Program-made: the position numbers and the translations under genes
Part shown: positions 35,869 through 45,571 of the stretch, one piece after another
How positions within the stretch are numbered: position 1 is the first letter of the stretch
How the letters are laid out: every line of letters starts with the position of its first letter
NCBI GenBank assembly: GCA_020637365.1
Contig: JACJWE010000001.1
Coordinates: forward strand, 124,001-188,000
Length of the DNA: 64,000 bases
From: Acidimicrobiia bacterium
GTDB taxonomy: Bacteria > Actinomycetota > Acidimicrobiia > IMCC26256 > JAGNEX01
Reading direction: 5' to 3'
The notes under the pieces: generated by a model
What the model saw: only the letters and a program-made list of their open reading frames with translations
Told to the model about the DNA's origin: nothing
Databases searched by the model: none

Positions 35869-36165
35869 ATGAGCGTGACCGCAATTCCAAGCCGCCTTCC
35901 TTTCGGGTCGGATTCAAACCTGCCTCGGGCCGACTCATCTCAGATCCGGCGCTCGACGAGAGCCCGCAGCCTTGTGCACGTCGATGGTGGGTACGTGGAT
36001 ATGGCGAGTGACCCGAAGGGCCAGGCAATGTTCGATCATCGATATGTGGCCGCAGCGGCCGTCGACGATGCGGTCGAGTTGGCGGTCGGGTCGCGCATAG
36101 CCGCGTGGTTCCTGACGGTCGTTGCCTGTGTTGGGTTCGGCGCCGTCTGGGCGTCAGCGCTGTAA
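35869..36165 (+). CDS. Small protein with C-terminal membrane anchor, divergent from lexA
   Basis: This predicted 98-residue protein has a basic, polar first half (SQIRRSTRARSLVHV), a short soluble stretch, and a single membrane helix at about residues 75-97 (SRIAAWFLTVVACVGFGAVW) at the very C-terminus. No LysM or other named domain is visible. ATG 35869 has AAGGGG 6 bases upstream; the frame is open further upstream (ATG 35719) without a ribosome site. It is divergent from lexA across a LexA box. In mycobacteria and corynebacteria this slot holds an SOS-induced cell-division suppressor (Rv2719c/DivS), so that is the role to test. This is inference from position and topology only. Confidence 0.6.
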   Translation: MSVTAIPSRLPFGSDSNLPRADSSQIRRSTRARSLVHVDGGYVDMASDPKGQAMFDHRYVAAAAVDDAVELAVGSRIAAWFLTVVACVGFGAVWASAL

Positions 36166-36406
36166 GGGGAGTGCCGGACCTGTACGGGACCACTATCGGC
36201 TGGCCAACCGCTCGTTCAAGCTCGAGGTCGTAGCCGCAGAACCGTTTCGGCTCCCGTTCCGTACAGAACCGTCGCCGTTCGAGACGACGAACGATCCGCC
36301 GGGTGTTGTTGACCGTTGGCGGCTCCACGGTGAACGACGAAGATCGCCGCGTTGGGCGGAACTGACCAGCCACTCTAGAAACGCGGTCTGTCGAGGTAAC
36401 CGCCAG

Positions 36407-36439
36407 CGAACCGGTCGGCCTAGTCTTGGTGCCGGTTCG
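36407..36439 (+). promoter_or_regulatory. Inverted repeat around a TAGTCT -10 upstream of nrdJ; gap 36166-36464
   Basis: CGAACCGG (36407-36414) and CCGGTTCG (36432-36439) are perfect inverted arms 17 bases apart. Centred between them is TAGTCT (36421-36426), a TAnnnT -10. A repressor bound here would cover the nrdJ promoter. No NrdR box or cobalamin riboswitch core was found in the 299-base gap. Confidence 0.45.
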
Positions 36440-36464
36440 GTACGGGTGAAGCAAGGAATAAACG

Positions 36465-39233
36465 ATGACGCTGGCGTTTGAAGAAGCAGCCCTTGGAATT
36501 GGACGGCACTTCACAGCGGAGGGGGTGGCGCCCTTCGACATGGTCGAGTGGGAAACCGCCGATGCCCGGATCACCAATTGGGCGGATGGAACCGACGCAT
36601 TTCACCAGCCTGATGTCGAGTTTCCGAGCTCGTGGTCGGTCAATGCGCGCAACATCGTGGCCCAGAAGTACTTCCGTGGTGAACTCGGTTCACCGCAACG
36701 AGAGGGTTCGCTGAAAACGGTGGTGAATCGGATCGTCTCGACCATTGCTGAGTGGGGGCTCGCCAGCGGCTACTTCGTCGATCAGCGCGAAGCCGATGTC
36801 TTCGCTGACGAGTTGAGCTACATCCTTGTCACACAACGAGCCGCGTTCAATTCGCCGGTTTGGTTCAACATCGGTGTGCGAGGCGTCCCGCAACAAGCAT
36901 CTGCGTGCTTCATCCTGTCCGTGGACGACTCGATGACATCGATCCTGGAGTGGTACCGGCAAGAAGGAGTCATCTTCAAAGGCGGTTCAGGGGCGGGAAT
37001 CAACCTGAGCAACCTGCGGTCAGCAGACGAATCGCTAGACGGAGGCGGCACGGCATCGGGACCTGTGTCGTTCATGCGTGGTGCCGACGCATCCGCGGGC
37101 ACGATCAAGTCGGGCGGCAAAACGCGGCGTGCAGCGAAGATGGTCATTTTGAACGCCGATCATCCCGATATCGAAGACTTCATCTGGTGCAAGGCTCGCG
37201 AGGAACGTAAGTCGCGCGTACTGGCAGCCAACGGCTTTGACATGAGCTTGAACGGAGCCGACGCGTTTTCGGTCCAGTACCAGAACGCCAACAATTCGGT
37301 GCGAGTCACCGACGACTTCATGCAAGCGGTGGTCGGCGACCAAGAATGGCCGTTGACAGCTGTGACCACAGGTCAGATCATCAAGACCGTGCCCGCCCGT
37401 GAGCTGATGCACGAGATCGCCTCCGCAGCTTGGGAGTGCGCGGATCCGGGTATGCAGTTCGACACCACGATCAACCGCTGGCACACGAGCGCCAATACTG
37501 CACCGATCAACGCGTCGAATCCCTGCTCCGAATACATGCACCTCGACAACTCCGCATGCAACCTGGCCAGTATCAACCTCATCAAGTACCGCACAGATGA
37601 AGGTGACTTCGATGTTGAAGCCTTCGCCCATACGGTCCGGGTCCTGACGACGGCGCAAGACATTCTGGTGGACAACGCTGCCTACCCGACACCGCAGATC
37701 GAGGCCACAACCCGTGCGTTCCGGCAACTGGGGTTGGGCTACGCAAACCTCGGTGCGCTGTTGATGACCGAGGGGATGCCATATGACTCCGATGTTGGTC
37801 GTGCCTGGGCAGGAGCGATTACGGCTCTCATGACGGGTGCTGCGTACCGAACGTCGGTTGACATCTCGGCAAAGCTCGGACCACACCGTGGTTATCGAGA
37901 CAATGTCGAACCAATGCAGCGGGTCCTCCGCCAGCATCGCGATGCGGTTGAAGACATCGACGCATCCCTTGTCCCCGAAGCCCTGATATCTGCTGCTCGA
38001 AACACGTGGCGCGACGTGTGCGATCGCGCTGGTGTGCACGGTGTACGCAACGCGCAAGCCACCGTGCTCGCACCGACGGGCACGATCGGTCTGGCTATGG
38101 ACTGCGACACGACCGGCATCGAACCGGACCTTGGTCTCTTCAAGACCAAGAAGCTCGTCGGCGGCGGCACGTTGCAAATCGTCAACAGGTCTGTGGGTCG
38201 CGCCCTCGAAGCACTCGGCTATCAGACGGCCGATATCGACCGGATCGTCGCCTACCTTGAAACCGAACGGACCATCGTCGGGGCACCCGGCTTGGACCCT
38301 GACCACCTCGCCGTCTTCGCGTGCGCGATGGGTGACAACGTGATCCACTACATGGGTCACGTGCGGATGATGGCCGCGGTTCAACCGTTCTTGAGCGGCG
38401 CGATTTCCAAGACGGTCAACATGCCCGAGGATGTGACCATCGATGAGGTCGAAGAACTCTTTGTCGAATCGTGGCGGTCCGGCGTCAAGGCCGTAGCGAT
38501 CTACCGCGATGGGTCGAAATACGCACAACCACTCGAGACCTCAAAGGGTGCTCACGCCGCTGATGCAAGCGACGGGCAAGGTGCCGCCGCCAGGCTGATG
38601 TCAGCGGTCGAGTTGGTCTCCGATGTTCGGCCGGTCCGTGAGAAGCTTCCCCGGAGCCGTCAATCAAAGACGTTCTCATTCAGGGTCGCAGACTGTCATG
38701 GGTATGTGACCGTTGGCGAGTATCCCGACGGGCGCCCGGGTGAAATCTTCCTCAGGGTGGCCAAACAAGGCTCTACGTTGGCGGGCATCATGGATGCCTT
38801 CGCTATCTCGGTGAGCCACGGCCTCCAGTACGGAGTGCCGCTGCGATCCTTTGTCGAAGCGTTTGTCAACATGCGGTTCGAACCGGCGGGTATTACCGAC
38901 GACCCCGAACTGCGGCTGGCGTCCAGTCTGGTCGACTACATCTTTCGGCGGCTGGCCGTTGAATATCTCAGTTCCGATGAACGTGAGGTCCTCGGCATCC
39001 TGACCGTGAGCGAGCGCAAGCAGCCGACGCTACCGGGCGTCGACGAAGCAACCGCGCCGAGTACACCCGTTCCCGAGCTCAGCGATCCGCCGTCAACGGT
39101 ACAGGCGACAGCGCTCGCCGAGACGACAGGAACGGTTCACGCCGAGATCTGTCCCAACTGCGGTGACATCATGCGGCGCGCAGGGTCATGCTACGCGTGT
39201 CCAAGCTGCGGCTCGACGAGTGGCTGTTCCTAG
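36465..39233 (+). CDS. nrdJ: Vitamin B12-dependent (class II) ribonucleotide reductase
   Basis: NrdJ makes deoxyribonucleotides with adenosylcobalamin, with or without oxygen. The 922-residue protein has the N-terminal NSPVWFNIG region and SACFIL, the KGGSGAGINLSNLR substrate loop, the catalytic NPCSEYMHLDNSACNLASIN region, and LAPTGTIGLAMDCDTTGIEP. The C-terminal part holds the zinc-binding tail with CPNCG and CPSCG that re-reduces the active site. ATG 36465 has an AAGGA ribosome site. The gene is near lexA, as nrd genes are in several actinobacteria. Class I nrdAB are not in the window. Confidence 0.97.
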   Translation: MTLAFEEAALGIGRHFTAEGVAPFDMVEWETADARITNWADGTDAFHQPDVEFPSSWSVNARNIVAQKYFRGELGSPQREGSLKTVVNRIVSTIAEWGLASGYFVDQREADVFADELSYILVTQRAAFNSPVWFNIGVRGVPQQASACFILSVDDSMTSILEWYRQEGVIFKGGSGAGINLSNLRSADESLDGGGTASGPVSFMRGADASAGTIKSGGKTRRAAKMVILNADHPDIEDFIWCKAREERKSRVLAANGFDMSLNGADAFSVQYQNANNSVRVTDDFMQAVVGDQEWPLTAVTTGQIIKTVPARELMHEIASAAWECADPGMQFDTTINRWHTSANTAPINASNPCSEYMHLDNSACNLASINLIKYRTDEGDFDVEAFAHTVRVLTTAQDILVDNAAYPTPQIEATTRAFRQLGLGYANLGALLMTEGMPYDSDVGRAWAGAITALMTGAAYRTSVDISAKLGPHRGYRDNVEPMQRVLRQHRDAVEDIDASLVPEALISAARNTWRDVCDRAGVHGVRNAQATVLAPTGTIGLAMDCDTTGIEPDLGLFKTKKLVGGGTLQIVNRSVGRALEALGYQTADIDRIVAYLETERTIVGAPGLDPDHLAVFACAMGDNVIHYMGHVRMMAAVQPFLSGAISKTVNMPEDVTIDEVEELFVESWRSGVKAVAIYRDGSKYAQPLETSKGAHAADASDGQGAAARLMSAVELVSDVRPVREKLPRSRQSKTFSFRVADCHGYVTVGEYPDGRPGEIFLRVAKQGSTLAGIMDAFAISVSHGLQYGVPLRSFVEAFVNMRFEPAGITDDPELRLASSLVDYIFRRLAVEYLSSDEREVLGILTVSERKQPTLPGVDEATAPSTPVPELSDPPSTVQATALAETTGTVHAEICPNCGDIMRRAGSCYACPSCGSTSGCS

Positions 39234-39255
39234 GTTTACACCGCTCGAGCAGTCG

Positions 39256-39789
39256 CTATTGCGCACAGTCTGAAGTGTCGTCGGTGCCTTCGAGCGACAT
39301 CGCCATTAGATAGCCGCGGGCTCGTTCAGTTTTTGGGAACTGGTTCACCAGTGCCCAGAACGCCGGTCCGTGGTTGGCTTCGACGAGGTGTGCGAGTTCG
39401 TGAACGACGACGTAGTCGACGACGAAGTCGGGGACGGTACGGAGCCGATCGGATATGCGGATGGACTTGGTCCGTGGCGTGCAAGACCCGTACCGACTGT
39501 TCTGGTTGCCAACCCATTTGATCGAATTCCAGGTCAACGCACCGCCGAAAAACATCCGGTTGAGCTGTTTAGCTCGGGCGTCGAGGTCGGTGTCGGTGCG
39601 GCTCCGCTTCCCTCGCCGGCGTTCGAGACGTTTGCGCAGATCATCGATGATCGGCGCGAGTTCTGTATCGCTCATCCGCGCTGGTGCTCGTACGACGTAG
39701 CCGCCGTCGCGTTCTTGCATGGAGACCGATTTGGTCCGGCGGGCGCTTCGGACGATCTGGATTCGGAGTTCGGATTCTTCGTGTGACAT
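39256..39789 (-). CDS. YgjP-like metallopeptidase domain protein (DUF45)
   Basis: This 177-residue protein carries the zinc site H130-E131-x2-H134 in VVVHELAHLVEANHGPAFW, with H140 as probable third ligand. The preceding WNSIKWVGNQNSRYGSC stretch is the DUF45/YgjP hallmark. It is predicted to be cytoplasmic. The biological substrate of the family is not known; many sit beside restriction systems, which is not so here. ATG 39789 has GAGGT upstream. It is convergent with nrdJ. Confidence 0.88.
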   Translation of the reverse strand: MSHEESELRIQIVRSARRTKSVSMQERDGGYVVRAPARMSDTELAPIIDDLRKRLERRRGKRSRTDTDLDARAKQLNRMFFGGALTWNSIKWVGNQNSRYGSCTPRTKSIRISDRLRTVPDFVVDYVVVHELAHLVEANHGPAFWALVNQFPKTERARGYLMAMSLEGTDDTSDCAQ

Positions 39790-39985
39790 TGATACCTCAA
39801 AAGACTAATAGCGATCATGGCGGTGATCAGGTCGAACGTGACGCGGGTCGCACCCGGGTCGGATGGAGAAATATTTCTCACAATTGCTGCAACTTCGATG
39901 GTCCGCGAAACATCCTTACGATGCACCGTAGGATGCGTGCCCAAGAAGTCCAGTTGTTCGTTGACTGATGAAAGGTGAGCTGTCA

Positions 39986-40351
39986 ATGCTCAAAGAATTC
40001 AAAGAATTTATCTCCCGAGGCAACATTGTCGATCTCGCCGTCGCGGTCGTTATCGGGACCGCGTTTACTGCGCTAATTACCTCGTTTGTGGACAACGTGT
40101 TAATGGCGTTGGTCGCGGCGATACTCGGGGGTAGCGAACCGAGCTTCGATCAGTACATGGCCACGGTCAACGGAGTGGACATCAAGTACGGCGCTTTCCT
40201 TACCGCACTGGTCACCTTTGTGATCTTGGCGTTCGCTGTCTTTCTCGTCGTCAAGGCGATCAACAAGTTCTACAAGAAGGAAGAAGCTGAGGCCGGTCCG
40301 ACCGAAATCGAACTACTCACCGACATTCGCGAAATCCTCTCCCGCAAATAG
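39986..40351 (+). CDS. mscL: Large-conductance mechanosensitive channel MscL
   Basis: MscL is a homopentameric safety valve that opens under membrane tension. The 121-residue protein shows the N-terminal amphipathic helix (MLKEFKEFISRGNIVDLAVA), TM1 with the conserved VIGTAFTALITSFVDNVL pore region, an extracellular loop, TM2 (FLTALVTFVILAFAVFLVV), and the cytoplasmic helix with TEIELLTDIREIL. ATG 39986 follows AAAGGTGAG by 6 bases; an ATG at 39968 is in frame without a ribosome site. A hairpin follows in the 292-base gap. Confidence 0.97.
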   Translation: MLKEFKEFISRGNIVDLAVAVVIGTAFTALITSFVDNVLMALVAAILGGSEPSFDQYMATVNGVDIKYGAFLTALVTFVILAFAVFLVVKAINKFYKKEEAEAGPTEIELLTDIREILSRK

Positions 40352-40437
40352 CCTCCAGACTGCCTGTGGGATGCGTGTCGACGAGAGCGGTCGACCGTTC
40401 CCCCTGGGTAGTTCTTTCGTGCTCTCACGTGTTGAAT

Positions 40438-40470
40438 CGGGTGGCAGGTTCCTTCGGGGTCTGCCACCCG
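40438..40470. terminator. 10-bp hairpin between mscL and the convergent Pel-like operon
   Basis: CGGGTGGCAG (40438-40447) pairs perfectly with CTGCCACCCG (40461-40470) across a 13-base loop. Neither side has a long T-run, so it is a moderate bidirectional terminator candidate. The remaining gap 40352-40643 shows no gene. Confidence 0.55.
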
Positions 40471-40643
40471 TCGCATTTGGTAGCTCTCTCGCCCGCCGGA
40501 TGGTGGCCCTTGTCCGGCCGATACACCCCGTCCCGGGAGAACCCCCGGCGACCCGCTTCGCGACGATACGGGTCACGCGGACAGGCTGTCAGTGGCCGTC
40601 ACACCGGACGGGTCGCACCTTTGACGATACCTAGGTGTACGAC

Positions 40644-41957
40644 CTAGGCGATCATCATTCTGGTGGCGAGAGCGCGAGCTGGTCGGCGGAGGATGATCAT
40701 GGCGGGCACGAGGAGCAGCACCAAAACGGTGATCGACACGATGATGAGCGCTCCAGCCGAAAATGCTGGATCGACAAAGGAGTACATGGCGACGCCGAAG
40801 CCGGTCGCTCCAAGAACCCACGGCGAATAGCCGAGCGATGACAGCAATCCTGCGAGCAGCGAAACGATCCCGTAGGCCCCGAAGCCGATAAGGAGACGCA
40901 TCGCAGCGTATTTGGAGCCACCAAACCAGTTTGCGGTGATGAAGATCGGGATACCGAGCACTACCGACGTCATCACTACTCGCGAGAGCGCTCGCAGCAA
41001 GATGGTTTCACCCGACCACCGTCGACCACCGAGGTTGCGCTCAAAGATCGAATGGCCTTCGAGCGATTCGGGTAACGCGGTCCAGAGCTCGGAAAGCTCG
41101 ATACCACCCCAGGCGACGCCAATAGCGGATGGCAGAAGTGTCACAGCGGGGAGCAGGTTGCGCATTCCGTAGCCGACCGAATCGTCGAGGACGAGGATCA
41201 GCCCGAGGAACGCTCCGATGATCGTCTCGATGATGACCTGCAGCCATGGCCCGGGATGGTGCGCACGTTCGGGTTCGGACAGGATCGCCGCCCTCACCAA
41301 TACACACATGGCGATCGCCGCCAAGAGCAACACCGGCATGGGGGGTGCCGACAGGAAGAGTGGCAAGGTGACCGCTAGGGCGAGGATGGCATACTGCCAA
41401 ACCCACCGGCGTGCGACGAGTAACGACCCCCCGACCCACGTCACCGAGAGTAAAGCTGCCAGCCAGCCCGCGGTGCCGACCGTAATGCCGAGAAGGAGGG
41501 TGCCAACCACGGCTCCGCCAAGTACCCAGATGCCGTCGGGTCGCATCGTTGCGAGCCCACCGCGTCGCGCCAGATAGCGCCGGCGAAGTCCACCTTGAAG
41601 CGCCATTGTGATCGGCAATGCAAGACGCAGCGCGTCGCTCACGATGGCCGGTTCGTAGCGCCACGACAGCGGGATTGACCATGTGGCCAATGTGAAAAGC
41701 GTCAACACCAGCCCCAGACCGAGGCTGAGATACCTTTCCCGCGGAACCGAATAGCTCACTTGAGGACGGGCTGCGTGGGGACGACTTCGCGATTCTGCGA
41801 CGACCTGACGCCCAAGATTGAGAGCGTCTGCGCTGGTCATCCCACCCCAAGCTTCGAGGACGACTCCGGCTTCTATGGCGTCCTGCGGCTGGCGTTCGAG
41901 ACGCGCCTCGACGACGACTGCCCGTGCTGTGTTGACGTCGATGCGATGCCGGTTCAT
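40644..41957 (-). CDS. Polytopic membrane protein downstream of a PelF-like glycosyltransferase
   Basis: The 437-residue protein has a cytoplasmic N-terminus of about 70 residues (ARLERQPQDAIEAGVVLEAW), then around ten membrane segments, and a short basic C-terminus. The N-terminal helix resembles helical adaptor segments but matches no family I can name. It is not a clear PelG (MOP flippase), although it sits where PelG follows PelF. It overlaps the glycosyltransferase stop by 4 bases (ATGA), so the two are translated together. A role in polymer export or in regulating the synthase is likely but inferred from position. Confidence 0.8.
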   Translation of the reverse strand: MNRHRIDVNTARAVVVEARLERQPQDAIEAGVVLEAWGGMTSADALNLGRQVVAESRSRPHAARPQVSYSVPRERYLSLGLGLVLTLFTLATWSIPLSWRYEPAIVSDALRLALPITMALQGGLRRRYLARRGGLATMRPDGIWVLGGAVVGTLLLGITVGTAGWLAALLSVTWVGGSLLVARRWVWQYAILALAVTLPLFLSAPPMPVLLLAAIAMCVLVRAAILSEPERAHHPGPWLQVIIETIIGAFLGLILVLDDSVGYGMRNLLPAVTLLPSAIGVAWGGIELSELWTALPESLEGHSIFERNLGGRRWSGETILLRALSRVVMTSVVLGIPIFITANWFGGSKYAAMRLLIGFGAYGIVSLLAGLLSSLGYSPWVLGATGFGVAMYSFVDPAFSAGALIIVSITVLVLLLVPAMIILRRPARALATRMMIA

Positions 41958-43564
41958 GCGACAACTTCACGGCGGTCGACAGCGGTACCGGCTCGCGTCG
42001 GGGCGCCGAGACGGGACACATCCCATAAGGCTTCCCGATACGCGTCGAGATGGCGGCGGGCGGTGTACTTGCGTTTGACTCGATTGAAGCCTCGGATGCC
42101 CATTTCTTCGGCCATGTCAGGAAACTCGAGCAGGGTGCATACCGCATTTGCGAGACCGTGGACGTCACCGGGTTGCGTGGTGAGCCCACATCCGTGGATG
42201 ACGTCGGCGACGCCGCCAACCCCGGTCGAAACGATCGGCCGTGCCTCGCTCATCGCTTCCAGCAAGGTCATCGGGAGGCCTTCTGAAATGGACGTCATCA
42301 AGACAACATCGGCGGCGCGCAAGGCCCGTTCAGGCTCTTCGGTTGAACCCATGAACCGAAATCGAGGCCCCAGATTGAGGGACCGATAGACCATTTGCAC
42401 GGACCGCGCATACTCCTCTTGCGCTTCGCCGATCGGGCCGTAGTGCAAAAACTGCGTGTTCGGCCGTTCTTTGAGCACCGCTTCGGCGACACGCAACAGG
42501 GTGTGGACGTCCTTGAGGGGATCGATGCGTCCCACCGACACGACCACATCGTGGCGAGGCAAGGGTGTGGGCTCGTCAGGGTTGCGCACACCGTTGGGGA
42601 TCGTCCTGATCTTGTCAGGATTGACGTCGAATGCGCGTTCCCACTGGGTGTGAGCTGGAGTGACGGGTGCGATCAGATCCGCGACCGCATATGCGGTCCG
42701 GGTGAGTCCGCGCGCGAGGCGTGACGTGATGAAACGTCGTCCGGGGGTGGCGTTGGTCGACATCGCCCCCAGATATGCCTCGCGCACGTAGAGCCCGTGC
42801 TCGGTCAACAGGACCGGGGTGCCGCGATCGGCCTTCTCGGCTATTGCTGGCAGCGACGCCCACCCTGCGGCGGTGAGGTGCATGACATCGGTCTTGGGCA
42901 GGGGCATCGCTCCGCAACGAGCGACCCAGTAGAGCGTTTGGTACAGCTCACTCGCTTCGGGAATGTCCATCTCGGGCATTGCGTGGGCGTCGGGAACCGA
43001 TTCGACTCTGAGTTCCTCGAGCGCCGCAAGAAAGCTGTCCCAACCCACCGAAGCCCGGAACGAGTGGCGTATCGCCGTCGGATTTTGACGGCACCACAAC
43101 AGAGGATCTTTCAGGGTCGCCGGATTCGCGTCCCATGCCAAGAGCCCTCGCAGTAACTCGCCGGGGAGGTCATCGCGGCGCGTGCGAGAACTCGATCGGG
43201 CGCCGACGGTTCGGATCCGCGAATCCGACCAGAGTTCGAGCGATTTCATCAGGCGCACATTGGGCGGAATGTGGAAGATCCGCTTGCGAAGCGTGTCACC
43301 GCCGACGATTGGCAAGAGGATCCAGTCAACATCGGACAACCCGCCGACGAGCTGATCACACCAGGAACTGACTCCGCCGACCACAAAGGGATAGGTGCCT
43401 TCGGTCACCATCAACACACGCAGCTGTTGACCCTGCGCCCCGTGCCTCGCAGTCTGGTCGAGCGTGGCCTCCCGCGGACGCGAACCACGAGATCTGGTGG
43501 TTTGACTTGCGCTACGGCGTACGGATCGGTCGGCCGGCGGCGTAGGTCGACGGGCTGGGCTCAC
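41954..43564 (-). CDS. pelF: PelF-like GT4 glycosyltransferase
   Basis: PelF uses UDP-sugars to build the Pel exopolysaccharide in the cytoplasm. The 536-residue protein has the PelF start (LRVLMVTEGTYPFVVGGVSS, then WCDQLV), the N-terminal DUF3492 region to about residue 300, TEHGLYVRE, and a GT4 half with the EX7E motif in SEGLPMTLLEAM. VGRIDPLKDVHTLLR marks the second Rossmann half. GTG 43564 forms a GTGA overlap with the upstream deacetylase stop codon. The first 45 residues before LRVL are basic and disordered. It is the strongest marker for a Pel-like locus here. Confidence 0.88.
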   Translation of the reverse strand: MSPARRPTPPADRSVRRSASQTTRSRGSRPREATLDQTARHGAQGQQLRVLMVTEGTYPFVVGGVSSWCDQLVGGLSDVDWILLPIVGGDTLRKRIFHIPPNVRLMKSLELWSDSRIRTVGARSSSRTRRDDLPGELLRGLLAWDANPATLKDPLLWCRQNPTAIRHSFRASVGWDSFLAALEELRVESVPDAHAMPEMDIPEASELYQTLYWVARCGAMPLPKTDVMHLTAAGWASLPAIAEKADRGTPVLLTEHGLYVREAYLGAMSTNATPGRRFITSRLARGLTRTAYAVADLIAPVTPAHTQWERAFDVNPDKIRTIPNGVRNPDEPTPLPRHDVVVSVGRIDPLKDVHTLLRVAEAVLKERPNTQFLHYGPIGEAQEEYARSVQMVYRSLNLGPRFRFMGSTEEPERALRAADVVLMTSISEGLPMTLLEAMSEARPIVSTGVGGVADVIHGCGLTTQPGDVHGLANAVCTLLEFPDMAEEMGIRGFNRVKRKYTARRHLDAYREALWDVSRLGAPTRAGTAVDRREVVA

Positions 43565-45419
43565 GATGCGACCTTGATCGGCGTCACGGCGTTGCCTTGT
43601 GTATCGGCAAAACCTGAAACCTGTGTCCCGTACTGTTCGAGCCCCTCGACGCCGGTGATGGGGACCCGGAGCTCTTTGTTGGCGGCGTTGACCAGATTCA
43701 CCTGACCGTTCTGCAGGAATGCCTCGACATTGCCGGCTTCCAATTGGGCAGCCCACTCGAACTGGTCCGACCGGATGTCAGCGGTGGCGGTGAACTCGGG
43801 CTGAGCGATCGGCAGCGACGTCATCTCTTGGTAGCGGGCGAGCACGCGGTCGAATACGTCGAAGAACACTCGATCTTCGGCGAGGTTCGATTGATGCAGA
43901 TAATGGGGATCAGGGTTGCCGGAGATAAGGATCCGCAGAATTCGGTCGGCTTCCCAATCGGCATACTCGTCGAAGCTAAACGGCTCTTCAAAACATTCCG
44001 ATACGCAGCCGTCACCTGAGTAGCGATAGTTGAACTCATCGAGTTGCTCGTCGCGGGTTCCGACGTCGTAGTACAGGTTCATCGGCCAGCGGGGTACCGT
44101 GCGCGAGTTGCCAATGAGTTGGGATGGTTCCCCGGCGATGGAGTGGTCCGAGGCCACGACCAAAATGTCGTTGTCGGCGAGTGCCTGAGGAAGCCCAGGA
44201 TTGCGGAGTCCTGAATGCTCACCGGTCACCAACTCGGTTTCGAGGATCGGAATGCCCTGGTCCCTGGCGAATGTGATGTTCTTGGCGATCTCTTGGTCGA
44301 GTTGTTCGGGAGTTGCGTTGTCGAGGTTGAGATGGCTGTAGGTGTGGTTGATCCAGCGGAACTTGTCTTTGATCGCGAGTAGGGCCGGTAGGAGCGGGTC
44401 GCTACCTGTCTCCGCAACCCACAATTCGGTCCCGTAGCCGTTAAAGACGAAGTCGAGGAGGACGCCGGTCTGGCCGCTCCAATCCGCGGCGAACTGGGCG
44501 TCTTCGGGGGTCATCCGGATAGGGATATCGCTTTCGGTATTGGTCTCGTGGTGGCCGGGTCCCATCGGTGATTTGGCAACAAGATGTCGTCGAAGTGCAG
44601 CGACAGATAGTTGCGCTTGAACCCGAGATGGACGCCCTTGGTCACCCAGCTCAACATCGCGGGGATCAGCACCTCGGCATGTTCGCTGACCTCGCTCGAG
44701 TCAAACGTGCCGATCATCTCTTCGCGTCCATCGTCGTAGGTCCGCACGCCGAGCAGCGTCGAATCCTGCGGGCCGGTCAGCAGCGGTGTCACGTCCTGAG
44801 CCTTGGCGAGGTAGACCCAAGCCTGGTTGTCGATCGGCAGCGTATCGGCGGTGCCGGGAAGCGCAGTCGTGCCTTCGGGAGTCACGGTCGCGACCAAACC
44901 GTCCATTGGACCGCTTGGATCCGACAGGGCCTCTTCAAATCCCCACGACTGGTTGGGGTAGACGTACGCCGTGATGTGGCGGACGCTGAAGGTCTCCTCA
45001 AAGGAGATGATCGCGCCCTTCTCGTCGTCGTCGAGATCGTCCCACGCTTTGGGAAATCACGACGACGCCGTTGTACATCGCTCGTTGTCCGACGGCGAGA
45101 CGGTCTGGTGTCAGCGTGTCACCAGCGGCGACGATGACGTCATAGGGGTGCCCATCTCGTCGAGCATCGAGGTCCATGCGACCGCGTTGGGTTCGTTGCC
45201 CGTCTCGGCGATGATCAGAAGCCGGAGGTCAAGGCTGACGCTGTTCGCATCTCGGCTCGAAGCCGAGACTTCTTCCACGGTCTTGTTGGGGGCGGCAGAT
45301 GTCGGAGGCGACGTAATGGCCGAACTGGCGCCGCCGTCTTTTGAGCATGCGCTCAGGGCCATTGCGAGAATCGAAAGCAGCACAAGGGACTTCCACCCGG
45401 CGGCAGCGCGCTTGTTCAT
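43561..45419 (-). CDS. Secreted lipoprotein with PelA-like deacetylase domain, frameshifted as sequenced
   Basis: The N-terminus is a lipoprotein signal (MNKRAAAGWKSLVLLSILAM, then ALSAC). The next 200 residues form a Rossmann-like region (LRLLIIAETGNEPNAVAW). A deacetylase-type barrel then shows LSLHFDDILLPNHRWD (metal Asp pair) and NHTYSHLNLDN (HxxxH metal motif). This fits the CE18/CE4-type de-N-acetylase of PelA, which removes acetyl groups from GalNAc. Three indels break the frame: near 45146 (a G missing in GGGG), around 45045, and near 44560 (a C/G missing). Each can be bridged without loss of conserved sequence, giving about 620 residues. It overlaps the PelF gene by 4 bases. Confidence 0.75.
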
Positions 45420-45571
45420 GAACACTCTCATGGTCGAACGAGTCGGCCCCGCGGATCGGTCCCCTGCAGCAAGGCCCAAAGAGAAGGCAAATATCATCGC
45501 GCTGCCCAGACCCTTCTGTAGGGTCGGAGCATCGCAGTCAGCAATCGGCGCTGGTGTCGGTGCCGGTCGCG

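Noticed and set aside
36166..36464. Possible cobalamin riboswitch or NrdR box before nrdJ
   Set aside because: Neither the B12-box core nor the NrdR consensus palindrome is present; only an unrelated inverted repeat was seen.
37035..38528. 497-codon open frame on the minus strand
   Set aside because: It is antisense to nrdJ, whose protein is fully recognisable; codon bias of the real gene keeps the opposite strand open. The product has no known features.
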